Source of the DNA: DASXTW01 sp036505215
Lineage (GTDB): Bacteria; Actinomycetota; UBA4738
Reading direction: 5' to 3'
DNA length: 64,000 nt
Assembly (NCBI GenBank): GCA_036505215.1
Contig: DASXTW010000176.1
Location: 8,903-72,902 of the forward strand
Every line of letters begins with the position of its first letter. Position 1 is the first letter of the stretch. Below, one piece after another: positions 50,918 to 60,704 of this stretch. Position numbers and translations under genes: made by a program. The notes beneath the pieces were generated by a model, which worked only from the letters and a program-made list of their open reading frames with translations, was not told the origin of the DNA and ran no database searches.

Positions 50918-53656
50918 ATGGCCACGAAGACCGCCACCAAGTTCGTCTACGACTTCAACGAGGGCAACAGGGACATGAAGGACCTCCTCGGCGGGAAGGG
51001 AGCGAACCTCGCCGAGATGACGAACCTCGGCCTGCCCGTCCCGCCCGGGTTCACCATCTCCACGGAGGCATGCCTGTCCTACCTCAGCAAGGGCGCCTTC
51101 CCGGACGGCCTGATGGATGAGTGCGAGGAGCACCTCGTGAGGCTCGAGGAGGCCATGGGCAAGAAGCTGGGCGAGGACCGAGACCCGTTGCTGGTGTCCG
51201 TCCGTTCGGGAGCCAAGTTCTCCATGCCCGGGATGATGGACACGGTCCTGAACCTGGGGTTGAACGACAAGTCGGTCCAGGGCCTCGCCGAGCAGACCAA
51301 GAACGAAAGATTCGCCTGGGACTCCTACCGCCGGTTCGTCCAGATGTTCGGAAAGATCGTCCTGGACATCGAGGGGGACAAGTTCGAGGAGAAGCTGGAC
51401 GAGGCCAAGGCCGGGAAGAGCCAGGACGCCAAAGATACCGACCTGGACGCGGCGGACCTGAAGAAGCTGACCGAAGAGTTCAAGGCAATCGTCAAGCAGG
51501 AGACGGGGGAGGAGTTCCCCCAGGCTCCGCGGATCCAGCTTCAGAAGGCCATCGAGGCCGTCTTCAAGTCATGGAACGGCGCCAGGGCAGTGGCGTACCG
51601 GCGACAGAACAAGATCTCCGATGACCTGGGCACGGCGGTGAACATCGTGGCCATGGTCTTCGGGAACATGGGTGAGGACTCCGGAACGGGAGTGGCCTTC
51701 ACCCGCAACCCCGCCACGGGCGAGAAGGAGCCCTACGGCGACTACCTCGCCAATGCGCAGGGCGAGGACGTGGTGGCAGGGATCCGCAACACCCTCAAGC
51801 TCACCGAGCTGGCCGACCTCGATCCGAAGTCCTGGGACGAGCTCCGGCGCGGGATGGACACCCTCGAGAAGCACTACCGCGACATGTGCGACATCGAGTT
51901 CACCATCGAGCGCGGCAAGCTGTGGTTCCTCCAGACTCGCGTAGGGAAGCGCACGTCGTTCGCGGAGTGGGTGATGGCCTACGACATGTGGCAGGAAGGG
52001 CTGATCAGCAGGGAGGAGGGCCTGCTGAGGCTCGATCCCAACCGGCTGGAGCAGCTGTTCAAGCCTGTCATCACCACCAAGCAGAAGTCGTCCGAGAAGC
52101 CCGCCACGAAGGGGCTCAACGCATCGCCAGGCGCCGCGGTGGGGAAGGTCGTGTTCACGGCCGATGCCGCCGAGGAGTGGGCCGAGCGGGGGGAGAGGGT
52201 CATCCTGGTCCGCCGGGAGACCACGCCGGACGACTATCACGGCATGATCCGTTCCCAGGGCATCCTGACGAGCGCCGGGGGGACGAACTCGCACGCGGCC
52301 GTGGTTGCCCGAGGGGAGGGGATCCCGGCCGTCTGTGGTGCCGATGCGATCCGCATCCAACGTGGGGCCAATGCCTTCTCGGTGGATGGGTCCAAAGTCC
52401 AGGAGGGTGACTGGGTCACCATCGACGGGACCGACGGGACTGTGTACCTGAAGGAGCTGGACCTGGAGGATCCGCCGCTGGCCCGGGCCGTTGCCGGTGA
52501 CGAGGAGGCCCGTGAGGAGAAGATCTGGAAGGCGTTCCAGGCGTTCATGCAGCGTACCGACGAGCTTCGGCGCCTCAGGGTGCGAGCGAACGCGGACACC
52601 CCGGATCAGGCCTCCAATGCCCGGGACCGGGGTGCCGAGGGGATCGGGCTCTGCCGCACCGAGCACATGTTCCTGGGCGAAGAGCGGGTGGCGGCCGTCC
52701 GGAAGATGATCTTCGCCGACTCGGCAGATGAGGAAGAAGACGCCTACGCGGCCCTTCTCCCTCTCCAGCGGGGCGACTTCGTCGGCATCCTGGAGGCGAT
52801 GGACGGCCTTCCGGTGACCATTCGGCTGCTCGACCCACCCCTGCACGAGTTCCTGCCGAACCACGTGGACATGGCCGTGGCGGTGGCCCTGGCGGAAGAG
52901 CGGGGGGGCGACGAGGTGGTGGTCCGTGACGAGAAGATCCCGCTGGACGAGGCGAGGGAGATCCTCCACAAGGTTGAGGAGCTGCACGAGGACAACCCCA
53001 TGCTCGGGCTGCGGGGCGTCCGTCTGGGGATCGTGAAGCCAGGACTGTACGCGATGCAGGTCCGGGCCATCGTGGAGGCCGCGTGCGATCGTGTCGAGGC
53101 CGGAGGCCACCCCGAGGTCGAGATCATGATCCCGCTCGTCGCAACCCAGGAGGAACTTCGCCAGATGCGCGAGGAGCTCGAGCCGGTGGCCCAGGAGATT
53201 CTCGAGCGCCGCAAGGTCGAGCTCCCGATCCATTGGGGCACGATGATCGAGCTGCCCAGGGCCTCGATCGTGGCAGGGGAGATCGCCGAGGTGGCCGACT
53301 TCTTCTCGTTCGGCACGAACGACCTCACCCAGACCGCGTTCGGGTTCTCCCGGGACGACATCGGGAAGTTCCTCGGCATGTACGAGGAGCGAAAGCTGGT
53401 GCCGGCCAACCCGTTCGTCACGATCGACCGTGGGGGAGTGGGTCGGTTGATGCAGATGGCGGTGGGAGCGGGGAAGGCGGTCAACCCCGACCTCCACCTG
53501 GGCATCTGCGGTGAGCACGGTGGCGATCCGGCATCCGTGGTGTTCTGCCACGAGATCCTTCTGGACTACGTGTCGTGCTCGCCGTTTCGGGTGGAGACGG
53601 CCAGGTTGGCGGCTGGCCAGGCAGCCCTGGGAAACACCGAGGTGGCCTCGAAGTAG
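50918..53656 (+). CDS. ppdK: Pyruvate, phosphate dikinase
   Basis: The 912-residue enzyme has an N-terminal ATP-grasp domain, a central phosphohistidine domain with GGTNSHAAVVARGEGIPAVCG and catalytic His459, and a C-terminal PEP/pyruvate barrel (GIGLCRTEHMFLGEER, FGTNDLTQTAFGFSRDD, GICGEHGGDP). It interconverts pyruvate, ATP and phosphate with PEP, AMP and pyrophosphate, and can work in gluconeogenesis or glycolysis. The length is near the usual 880-910. A good GGGAGGAG site precedes the ATG. Confidence 0.97.
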   Translation: MATKTATKFVYDFNEGNRDMKDLLGGKGANLAEMTNLGLPVPPGFTISTEACLSYLSKGAFPDGLMDECEEHLVRLEEAMGKKLGEDRDPLLVSVRSGAKFSMPGMMDTVLNLGLNDKSVQGLAEQTKNERFAWDSYRRFVQMFGKIVLDIEGDKFEEKLDEAKAGKSQDAKDTDLDAADLKKLTEEFKAIVKQETGEEFPQAPRIQLQKAIEAVFKSWNGARAVAYRRQNKISDDLGTAVNIVAMVFGNMGEDSGTGVAFTRNPATGEKEPYGDYLANAQGEDVVAGIRNTLKLTELADLDPKSWDELRRGMDTLEKHYRDMCDIEFTIERGKLWFLQTRVGKRTSFAEWVMAYDMWQEGLISREEGLLRLDPNRLEQLFKPVITTKQKSSEKPATKGLNASPGAAVGKVVFTADAAEEWAERGERVILVRRETTPDDYHGMIRSQGILTSAGGTNSHAAVVARGEGIPAVCGADAIRIQRGANAFSVDGSKVQEGDWVTIDGTDGTVYLKELDLEDPPLARAVAGDEEAREEKIWKAFQAFMQRTDELRRLRVRANADTPDQASNARDRGAEGIGLCRTEHMFLGEERVAAVRKMIFADSADEEEDAYAALLPLQRGDFVGILEAMDGLPVTIRLLDPPLHEFLPNHVDMAVAVALAEERGGDEVVVRDEKIPLDEAREILHKVEELHEDNPMLGLRGVRLGIVKPGLYAMQVRAIVEAACDRVEAGGHPEVEIMIPLVATQEELRQMREELEPVAQEILERRKVELPIHWGTMIELPRASIVAGEIAEVADFFSFGTNDLTQTAFGFSRDDIGKFLGMYEERKLVPANPFVTIDRGGVGRLMQMAVGAGKAVNPDLHLGICGEHGGDPASVVFCHEILLDYVSCSPFRVETARLAAGQAALGNTEVASK

Positions 53657-53775
53657 CCGACCAACCGATCAGATGGGCGCCGAGAGCACCTGACGTGAAG
53701 TCCGGGCCTCCGATTTCCCCCGTCTGAAACGCAGTTTCCCCCGGGCAGGGGATACAAACATACGTTCGGTCTCGC

Positions 53776-53781
53776 TACTCT
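53776..53781 (+). promoter_or_regulatory. Putative -10 (TACTCT) for the exported-protein trio
   Basis: TACTCT lies 94 bases upstream of the GTG at 53876 in the only gap between ppdK and this gene. No convincing -35 accompanies it, so this is a weak call. Confidence 0.3.
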
Positions 53782-53875
53782 GTTCCCAAGGTCCTGGCCC
53801 GCAGGCATGCCTTCCCCGACCGCACCTTCCCGGCACCTTCCCGTGAGGAACGAGCCCTTCCCGAGGAGGTGTGCG

Positions 53876-55219
53876 GTGAAACGACGATGGAGGGCATGGG
53901 CCAGCGTGATGATGGTCGCCCTGATCACGGGGACGCTGCCGGGCCTGGCTCGGGCCACCGGCCGGCCCGGGCAACGAGCCTCGGAAGACCCTGTGCGAAT
54001 CCTTCGGATCTACTACCAGGCGCCGGGGCTGGTGAAGGCGGGGGAGCAGGTGGTCATGCCCGTGCATGTGGATTGCGTGACCGCCCGCGGACGAGCCTGT
54101 GATGCGACGGTCTCGCTGGGCGTCCGGACCGGAGTCGGCGACGCCTGGCGCTTCCAGACGGTCGACGCGGGGCCTGGGCTCGCGTTCGATCTCACTGCTC
54201 CAGCGGCCAGAGCTGCCTCTTCGGCCGATCAATCGGTTGCCTTCTTCCTCCAGGCGAAGGCTGAAACCGCCACCTCGTCCCTGCCGGCCAACGACGGGCC
54301 CCCGCTCAGGTTCTACTCGACTCGTCAGCTCCGTCCCGTCAGGGTCGCCGCCGTCCCCTTTGGGCGCTTGAGGAAAGGGCGCACGGTGCTGTCCCTTCAG
54401 TGGGGAAGCGGATCGATGCGGGCCGGTCTGACGCTCGGACGCGAGTCGCCAACGCTGGGACCATCGGCATTCGACGTGGATCGCGCGGGGCACGTCTATC
54501 TGCTGGACGCGCTGCAGGGTCGCATCGCCGAGTTCAAGAGGAGCCGGCTTCTCCGGCAGCGGTGGGTGCAAGCGGATCCGGCTGCCGACCTGGCCGTAGC
54601 GACAGACGGCACCGCTTACGTCGCCCATGTCCACGAGGGCGTGGTCGGCATGACACGGTTGAGTGGCTCGGGCAGAGATCTCGGTACGGTGACGCTCGGG
54701 CCCGGGGTCCTCTCGCAGGTGAGGATGGCCGGGTCAGCCGCCTACGCGGAGCTGCTGCCGCTGGACGCGTGGGTTCGCGTCCCCGCGAGCCGCGGACGTG
54801 CCTCGCGGCTCGCCCCGATCTCGGGGCGACCATTGGCTTCGGGCGAGCAGGTGCTTCGGGTGGGAACCGAACGCTCGATCAGGCTCGGGATCGTCCGCAA
54901 CGGCAGCGTGCATGGAGCGGTGGAGCTTCGGTCGGCTCACCGCTTCGGGGAGGTTGCCCTGGCGGAGCCGGACGGTGCCGGCGGGTACGTGGTCGTGGTC
55001 CGGGTATGGCGATGGCGCCCACAGCCGGCGGACCAGTTCCAGGTCATACACATCTCGAATGGCCATGTCGCCGAGACCTTCGCGGTGTCCAGCCGCAGCT
55101 TCGCTGAAGCGCGGCCGCTCTCACGCTTTCGATTGGGGCCAGACGGCCGGCTCTACCAGATGGTCACTGGGCCCGCCGGCGTCGGCATCGTGCGGTTTGA
55201 AATGAAGGGGGAGTCATGA
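53876..55219 (+). CDS. Secreted propeller-like protein of unknown function
   Basis: This 447-residue protein has a signal peptide (RRWRAWASVMMVALITGTLP, cleaved near ARA) and a beta-rich body. The section SAFDVDRAGHVYLLDALQGRIAEFKRS and similar later segments (LAVATDGTAYVAHVHEGVV, FRLGPDGRLYQMVTGPAGV) look like NHL or six-bladed propeller blades. The GTG at 53876 is preferred because GAGGAGG lies about six bases upstream; an upstream ATG at 53807 gives an unlikely N-terminus. It overlaps the next gene by four bases. Confidence 0.72.
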   Translation: MKRRWRAWASVMMVALITGTLPGLARATGRPGQRASEDPVRILRIYYQAPGLVKAGEQVVMPVHVDCVTARGRACDATVSLGVRTGVGDAWRFQTVDAGPGLAFDLTAPAARAASSADQSVAFFLQAKAETATSSLPANDGPPLRFYSTRQLRPVRVAAVPFGRLRKGRTVLSLQWGSGSMRAGLTLGRESPTLGPSAFDVDRAGHVYLLDALQGRIAEFKRSRLLRQRWVQADPAADLAVATDGTAYVAHVHEGVVGMTRLSGSGRDLGTVTLGPGVLSQVRMAGSAAYAELLPLDAWVRVPASRGRASRLAPISGRPLASGEQVLRVGTERSIRLGIVRNGSVHGAVELRSAHRFGEVALAEPDGAGGYVVVVRVWRWRPQPADQFQVIHISNGHVAETFAVSSRSFAEARPLSRFRLGPDGRLYQMVTGPAGVGIVRFEMKGES

Positions 55220-55905
55220 AGCGAGCTGTAAGCAGAGCGGTGTCCGTGGCCGCGGTCGTCTCGCTGGTCCTGATCTTGCTCGGCCTGATTGCCGGGCCGG
55301 CCCTGGCGTCCTTCGTCAGCAACAACTGCCATGCGAACCACGCCGCCGACGACCACCACCGACGCAAGGACGCCCTGGCGTACGCAGCCGTGGCCAAGTG
55401 GGAGGGGTATGAGTGGGGCGGGGGCTGCTGGAACGACAACAACCGTGATGACACACCCAATGCGCCGGACTCCAATGGAGAGGGTCCCGACTGTTCGGGG
55501 CTGGTGTTCAAGAGCTGGGAGCTTCGGAACCCCGGGGACAACGGCTACACGTGGTACGACAAGCTCGAGAACGTGCACGGCCCGTATGCGACCTACGACT
55601 ACCACTCGCCGGAGTCGGCTGACCCATTCGTCAAGCTGCCCGACAAGAGCCGGTCCACGACCACGTACATGGACGCGTTCGCGAAGAACGGGCACGTCGG
55701 GTTGCTGTCGAACAGGGTGAGTCCAAGCTCGAATACCGATTACATCATCGAAGCGAGGGGTGAGGCTTCTGGCACAGGCGAATGGCTGGAGAGCTACCGC
55801 TACGACTCATCCTACGTCGCGGTGAAGCGTAAGAACTGGACGCCCGACTGTTACCCCTACTGCCAGATGGAAGCCTCCCAGCCAGTGGTGGTGACCGTTC
55901 CTTGA
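55216..55905 (+). CDS. Secreted NlpC/P60-like cysteine hydrolase
   Basis: The 229-residue protein has a signal peptide (1-31, ending ALA) and a small domain with the nucleophile motif PDCSGLVFKSW (Cys93) and NGHVGLL (His160), matching NlpC/P60 or related CHAP-type peptidoglycan amidases/endopeptidases. A Gly/Asp/Asn-rich loop precedes the Cys. It lies between two propeller-like exported proteins with ATGA and TTGA overlaps, so the three are made together. A role in cell-wall cleavage is plausible but not certain. Confidence 0.8.
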   Translation: MKRAVSRAVSVAAVVSLVLILLGLIAGPALASFVSNNCHANHAADDHHRRKDALAYAAVAKWEGYEWGGGCWNDNNRDDTPNAPDSNGEGPDCSGLVFKSWELRNPGDNGYTWYDKLENVHGPYATYDYHSPESADPFVKLPDKSRSTTTYMDAFAKNGHVGLLSNRVSPSSNTDYIIEARGEASGTGEWLESYRYDSSYVAVKRKNWTPDCYPYCQMEASQPVVVTVP

Positions 55906-57050
55906 GGCGTTCGGGGGTGGCCATGTTCACCGTGGTGGCGCTGGCCGCGAGCTGCACGGGCGGTCCGCCGGAAGGGACCCCGAGCACCGCCACCCCCGGT
56001 GCCTCCATCCGCTCTTCGCCTCAACCATCCCCTTCGCCGGTCGTCTCCGAGCAGGTCGTTCTGACGGCAGGCCTGTCGGAGACGCCTGCGGCGTGGCGGA
56101 AGGTGTTCTTCGTGCCATTCGGCGACCGCCCTTCGGAGCTCGGATTCAAGTTCTTCCACGAGTCCTTGAACAGCCAGCCTTCATCGTTTGCGGCGGCTGC
56201 CGATGGCTCCTTCTGGATCGCAGATCGGTGGAAGGAACGGCTGGCCCACTACTCGCCCAAAGGAAAGTTCCTGGGAGCCGTCAAGGTGGCCCAGCCTCCT
56301 CCAGGCGTGTCGATCGGCGGCCTGCACGGCCGGATCCGAGACATCGTGTTCTCCCGTGAACGGCTGTACGCACTCTTCGATCCAACAGGCGGCCCTATCG
56401 CCCAGGTCGGGCCCGATGGAGCCATCCGGTACCTGCGGCCGCAATTCCAGGGCCGACACCTGTGGGTGGCCGAGATCTTCCCTTCCGATGCCCCGCTCAC
56501 GATTCTCGTGGGAGGTTTCGTCGACCCCGAGCAGGGCTTCGTGGAGGACGGACCCACTGGTTTCTTCCGGTGGGATCCGCCAGGCCGTGTCGAGCAGTTG
56601 GAGGGGCTCCCTAACAGGAAAGGCTCTTCGGTCCAGCTTCAGCGGCTCCCTTCCCCTTCGGGTACGGACCAGGACTTCGCCCTGCACTACTCGGCGCCCG
56701 GCCAGACATTCGTTCAGCCGTTCCATGTGGAGGTCCGAACAGACCGAGGACCGGCAGGAAAATCGCTGCCCGCCGAGGTCGGGCCGGGCAACATGATCGC
56801 TGCAGGAGACGACGTGCTCATGTACGTGATGCTCGCCCCCTCGCGCGCCCGAGATGCACGACGCTATGGCGGAGGCCGCTGGCTCCTGCGGCTGGGCCGG
56901 TCTCCCGTCCTGTGGGAGCGCCTCCCCGACCCTGGCATTTCCGATGAGCCGCAAAGCCGGCACCTCGCCCTGGGGCCAGATGGAAGCATTTACCTCATGG
57001 TGGCGGAGAAAGGGGGAATGCTTATCTTGCGCAGACCCTCACCGAGCTGA
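55902..57050 (+). CDS. Propeller-like lipoprotein of unknown function
   Basis: The 382-residue protein has a lipoprotein signal (LAASC lipobox, Cys at about residue 18), a Pro/Ser/Thr tether, and blade-like repeats (SFAAAADGSFWIADRWKERLAHYSPKGKFLGAV; ARDIVFSRERL-like segments; HLALGPDGSIYLMVAEKGG at the end). The pattern resembles the secreted protein two genes upstream, so they may be distant paralogues. The start is TTG at 55902, overlapping the previous stop; an ATG at 55923 is an alternative that keeps most of the signal. Confidence 0.72.
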   Translation: MRRSGVAMFTVVALAASCTGGPPEGTPSTATPGASIRSSPQPSPSPVVSEQVVLTAGLSETPAAWRKVFFVPFGDRPSELGFKFFHESLNSQPSSFAAAADGSFWIADRWKERLAHYSPKGKFLGAVKVAQPPPGVSIGGLHGRIRDIVFSRERLYALFDPTGGPIAQVGPDGAIRYLRPQFQGRHLWVAEIFPSDAPLTILVGGFVDPEQGFVEDGPTGFFRWDPPGRVEQLEGLPNRKGSSVQLQRLPSPSGTDQDFALHYSAPGQTFVQPFHVEVRTDRGPAGKSLPAEVGPGNMIAAGDDVLMYVMLAPSRARDARRYGGGRWLLRLGRSPVLWERLPDPGISDEPQSRHLALGPDGSIYLMVAEKGGMLILRRPSPS

Positions 57051-57109
57051 GCCCCGAGCCCTGGCCAAGGAGAAAGCGACGAGCAGAAGGCCTCAATGAC
57101 TGGTGTTGT

Positions 57110-57115
57110 TACATT
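57110..57115 (+). promoter_or_regulatory. Putative leaderless promoter (-10 TACATT)
   Basis: TACATT ends three bases before GTG 57119 and six bases before a second in-frame GTG at 57122, where transcription would be expected to start. It favours the second GTG as the true start. No -35 is clear. Confidence 0.35.
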
Positions 57116-57118
57116 CGT

Positions 57119-57730
57119 GTGGTGGGCTTTCTCCGGCGCCACCCTTTCCTGACAGTCGTCTTCATCGTCGTCCTCGCCCTCCTCGGGGTGACAACGGCCG
57201 CGGGAGTGGCAGTGTGGCGCGCGGCCCACGTCGACGAGGCACGCCGGGTCGGCCACGCCGACGTCATCCTGGTGTTGGGAGCAGCCGAATACAACGGACG
57301 GCCATCAATGACGTTCGAGGGGCGGCTCCGGCAGGCTGCCAACCTGTTTCGAAAGGGCTTCTCGGACAGAGTGCTGGTCCTCGGCGGGAAGAGGCCGGGC
57401 GACCGGACCACGGAGGCGGAAGCGGGCCGTTCATGGCTCGTGTCCCAGGGGCTCCCCGACGCGGACGTGTCCGCCCAGCCGGTTGGCAACAACACCCTGG
57501 AGAGCCTGAAGGCGGCTGCCTCCTACATGCGGGAGCATGGGATGAAGTCGGCCTTCCTCGTGTCCGATCCATGGCACAACCTCAGGATCCGCAAGATGGC
57601 CCGCGACCTCGGCATCCAGGCCTACGTGTCGGCGACCTGGCACTCGGCGGCCAGGAGCGAGTGGACTCGGCTCTCCGGCTATTCGCGAGAGACACTCGCG
57701 TACCTGTACTACCGAGCCTTCGGAAAATAG
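57119..57730 (+). CDS. YdcF/SanA family (DUF218) membrane protein
   Basis: The 203-residue protein has one N-terminal membrane helix (about 10-34) and the DUF218 fold: DVILVLGAAEYNGRPSMTFEGRL, VLVLGGKRPGDRTTEAE, NNTLESLKAAASYM and FLVSDPWHNLR. Members sit at the envelope and are tied to wall integrity and vancomycin sensitivity in enterobacteria; biochemical function is uncertain. The start may be the second GTG at 57122. Confidence 0.86.
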   Translation: MVGFLRRHPFLTVVFIVVLALLGVTTAAGVAVWRAAHVDEARRVGHADVILVLGAAEYNGRPSMTFEGRLRQAANLFRKGFSDRVLVLGGKRPGDRTTEAEAGRSWLVSQGLPDADVSAQPVGNNTLESLKAAASYMREHGMKSAFLVSDPWHNLRIRKMARDLGIQAYVSATWHSAARSEWTRLSGYSRETLAYLYYRAFGK

Positions 57731-57800
57731 GTGGACCGTCGCCAAAGGGCTGATGGTGACCGACCCCTCCGGTGACCAAAGGAGCGTCGGAGGCGGGTGC

Positions 57801-57806
57801 TACCCT
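57801..57806 (+). promoter_or_regulatory. Putative leaderless promoter (-10 TACCCT) for dgt
   Basis: TACCCT ends nine bases before GTG 57816, which is also where homology to dGTPases seems to begin. This supports 57816 over the upstream ATG at 57753. Confidence 0.4.
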
Positions 57807-57815
57807 GTGCCCGAC

Positions 57816-58829
57816 GTGGGTTTTTCCAGGCTGAACGCAAGAGAGCGCACCGAAGAGATCGAGAGGCAGGCGCTCTCGGACAGAGCGGCGCTTTCCTCGG
57901 ATACCAAGGGCCGGGAACGAGAAGAGGAGGCCGATCCTCTCCGGGCCGCGTTCCAGCTCGATCGCGACCGTATCGTTCACTCGAAGGCCTTCCGCCGCCT
58001 CAAGCACAAGACGCAGGTCTTCGTCTCTCCCGAAGGCGACCACTACCGTGTTCGGCTCACCCACACGCTCGAGGTCGCCCAGATCGCGCGGACAGTGGCA
58101 AGGGCCCTGCGGCTGAACGAGGATCTGACCGAGGCTATCGCCCTCGGCCACGACCTGGGGCACACTCCGTTCGGGCACCTGGGGGAAGAGGCGCTCACCC
58201 CGTTCCTCGGTCGCCCGTTCCGCCACAACGAGCAGAGCCTCCGCGTGGTGGACCACTTGGAGCGGGACGGCCGGGGCCTGAATCTGACCTGGGAGGTCAG
58301 GGACGGCATCCTGAACCACACGTGGTCGATGCCGTTGCCGTCCACCCTGGAGGGCCAGGTGGTCCGGTTCGCCGACCGCATCGCCTACGTGAACCACGAT
58401 GTCGACGACGCCATTCGGGCGGGGCTGCTCGAGCCGAACGAGCTCCCCAAGAAGGCAACCGGGGTTCTGGGGTCTTCGCATGGACAGCGCATCGACAACC
58501 TGGTTGTCGACCTCGTTCGCCAAAGCGAGGAGTCCGGCGAGATCCGCCTGTCTCCAGACGTGCTCGTCGCTCTCGACCAGCTGCGGGACTTCCTGTTCCA
58601 GCGCGTCTACCTGCGGCCCGAGGCCACCGAGGAGCAGCACAAGGCCATCGAGCTGGTCAGGTCCCTCTTCTCGTACTACCTTGAACACCCGGAGGCCGTG
58701 CCGGCCGAATACCGCACGGCGGCGGACGACCCGCCCACGCAGGTGGCCGACTACATAGCGGGGATGACGGACCGGTTCGCCCTCCGTACGTACGAGCAAC
58801 TCTTCCTTCCCCAGCGCTGGTTGCTGTAG
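57816..58829 (+). CDS. dgt: Deoxyguanosinetriphosphate triphosphohydrolase-like protein
   Basis: This 337-residue HD-domain enzyme has RDRIVHSKAFRRLKHKTQVFV, RLTHTLEVAQIARTVA and the metal pair GHDLGHTPFGHLGE. It removes triphosphate from dNTPs and helps control the nucleotide pool. GTG 57816 is chosen because a -10 hexamer lies nine bases upstream; ATG 57753 would add 21 residues with no family likeness. dnaG follows after 24 bases; dgt-dnaG is a conserved pair. Confidence 0.9.
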   Translation: MGFSRLNARERTEEIERQALSDRAALSSDTKGREREEEADPLRAAFQLDRDRIVHSKAFRRLKHKTQVFVSPEGDHYRVRLTHTLEVAQIARTVARALRLNEDLTEAIALGHDLGHTPFGHLGEEALTPFLGRPFRHNEQSLRVVDHLERDGRGLNLTWEVRDGILNHTWSMPLPSTLEGQVVRFADRIAYVNHDVDDAIRAGLLEPNELPKKATGVLGSSHGQRIDNLVVDLVRQSEESGEIRLSPDVLVALDQLRDFLFQRVYLRPEATEEQHKAIELVRSLFSYYLEHPEAVPAEYRTAADDPPTQVADYIAGMTDRFALRTYEQLFLPQRWLL

Positions 58830-58853
58830 CGGATCGGGAAGGGAAGGAGCGGC

Positions 58854-60704
58854 ATGGCGGGTCTGATCCGCCAGGAGGATGTGGACGCGGTCCGGGAGCG
58901 AACGGACATCGTCCAGGTCATCTCGCAGCACCTCCAGCTCAGGAAGGCCGGACGAGATTCGATGGTCGGGCTGTGCCCGTTCCACGCCGAGAAGACGCCG
59001 TCGTTGTCGGTGAGCCCCTCCAAGCAGGTGTACTACTGCTTCGGCTGCGGCGAAGGGGGGAACGTCTTCAAGTTCCTGCAGAAGGTGGAGAACCTGTCGT
59101 TCGTCGAGACGGTGGAACGTTTGGCCGGTCCCGCGGGAATCACGCTCAGGTACGAGGGGCAATCGCCCGCGGATCGCCGGGCGGCAGGCCACCGGCAGGC
59201 TCTGCACCGAGCCATCTCGGATGCGGGCGGACACTTCCGCCGGATGCTGGTCGAAGGCCGTGAGGCGAGCGAGGCCAGGGCGTATCTGGAGGCTCGAGGT
59301 ATCACCGCGGACAGTGTGCAGAAGTTTGCCCTGGGATACGCGCCCGGATACCCCGACTTTCTGCTCAAACGCATGTCCAGGATCTTCTCCCCGGAGCTGT
59401 TGGTGGAAGCCGGACTGGTGGCCAAGGACGCCGGTGGGGCGCTCCGGGACCGGTTCCGAGGGCGGGTCATGTTCCCCATCCACGACCTGTCCGGGAATGC
59501 CGTCGGCTTCGGGGGACGGCTCCTCGCTGGGCCAAACGCACCGCCCAATACCGCCAAGTACGTGAATTCCCCCGAGACATCCCTCTATCACAAGGGCAAC
59601 CTCCTGTATAACCTCAATCGGGCCAAGGCTGAGATCACCCGCCTCGGCCGGGCCTTCCTGGTCGAGGGGTACACGGACGTGATCGCCCTGGACCAGGCAG
59701 GCATCCACACGGCGGTGGCCACGTGTGGGACGGCTCTCGGTGAGGAGCACGTCCGATTGCTGTCGCGGTTCGGCGACAAGATCGTCCTGGCCTTCGACTC
59801 GGACGAGGCGGGAGCCCGGGCCGCCGAACGGGCCTTCCAGTTCTTCGAGGATCATCCCGTGGAGCTGGCCGTCCTGGTTCTGCCGGAGGGAAAGGATCCG
59901 GCCGACTTCGTCCTGGGTCTCGGCGCCGAGGCGAGCGAGCAGCTCACGGAGCTGGCAGAGCGCGCAACGCCCCTCCTTGAATTCATGATCGACCGAATGC
60001 TCCGGGGCCGGGATCTCGCGTCACCAGAAGGGCAGATGCGTGCCGTTCGAGATGTCATCGATCAGATCCTCAAAAGGATCCGCGATCCGGTGCTCCGGGA
60101 GAAATACGCCGTGCTCACCGCGGACAAGGTGGGGAGGACCACCGTCAGCGAGAATGCCGTCCTCTTCGAGCTCCATGCGCTGGTCGGCGCCGGGACTCAA
60201 CCCGAGGAAGCGCAGAGGGTAGCCCGGGTGCCCCCCTCACAGAAAGTGGAGCGAGAGGTCCTGAAGCTCCTGATCCAGGCGCCGGAGCTGTGCGCGGGCC
60301 GTCTGCCACAGCTGACTCCGGAGCATTTCGCCACGGCCGGATACCGATCGTGCTTCGAGCTCATCCGGTCGGGGGCGGGAGCGGGCCCGGCTGCCCTGGT
60401 CGAGATGGCACAGGCACGGAGCCGCGGCGAACAGATCGGGAAGCTGCTCGCTGCCCTGGCCGTCGAGCCGCTCACGACCGTGGGCGATGTGACTTCGGAA
60501 TATGTGGGTCAAGTGTTTCTCCGGCTCGACGAGTTCGCGCTGAAGCGGCAGGCCGAGGACATCCGCAAGCGACTGGAGCGCCTCAACCCGCTCAAGTCCT
60601 CCGAGGAGTACGACGCGCTGTATGAGCAGTTCGTCAGGCTGGAGGGAGCCCGCCGCCGGCTTCGAGCCACCGGGGCCAACGGTGGGACATCCCCCTTAGC
60701 GTAG
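58854..60704 (+). CDS. dnaG: DNA primase
   Basis: This 616-residue enzyme has the CHC2 zinc ribbon (Cys41, His44, Cys62, Cys65), the catalytic core with FRGRVMFPIHDLSGNAVGFGGR, a Toprim domain with FLVEGYTDVIALDQAG and AFDSDEAGARAA, and a C-terminal helicase-binding domain. It makes RNA primers at the replication fork. The ATG has GGGAAGGAG eight bases upstream. It precedes rpoD, as in the macromolecular synthesis operons of many bacteria. Confidence 0.97.
   Translation: MAGLIRQEDVDAVRERTDIVQVISQHLQLRKAGRDSMVGLCPFHAEKTPSLSVSPSKQVYYCFGCGEGGNVFKFLQKVENLSFVETVERLAGPAGITLRYEGQSPADRRAAGHRQALHRAISDAGGHFRRMLVEGREASEARAYLEARGITADSVQKFALGYAPGYPDFLLKRMSRIFSPELLVEAGLVAKDAGGALRDRFRGRVMFPIHDLSGNAVGFGGRLLAGPNAPPNTAKYVNSPETSLYHKGNLLYNLNRAKAEITRLGRAFLVEGYTDVIALDQAGIHTAVATCGTALGEEHVRLLSRFGDKIVLAFDSDEAGARAAERAFQFFEDHPVELAVLVLPEGKDPADFVLGLGAEASEQLTELAERATPLLEFMIDRMLRGRDLASPEGQMRAVRDVIDQILKRIRDPVLREKYAVLTADKVGRTTVSENAVLFELHALVGAGTQPEEAQRVARVPPSQKVEREVLKLLIQAPELCAGRLPQLTPEHFATAGYRSCFELIRSGAGAGPAALVEMAQARSRGEQIGKLLAALAVEPLTTVGDVTSEYVGQVFLRLDEFALKRQAEDIRKRLERLNPLKSSEEYDALYEQFVRLEGARRRLRATGANGGTSPLA

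Noticed and set aside
51569..53551. 660-codon minus-strand frame opposite ppdK
   Set aside because: Antisense shadow of a conserved enzyme with no recognisable sequence.
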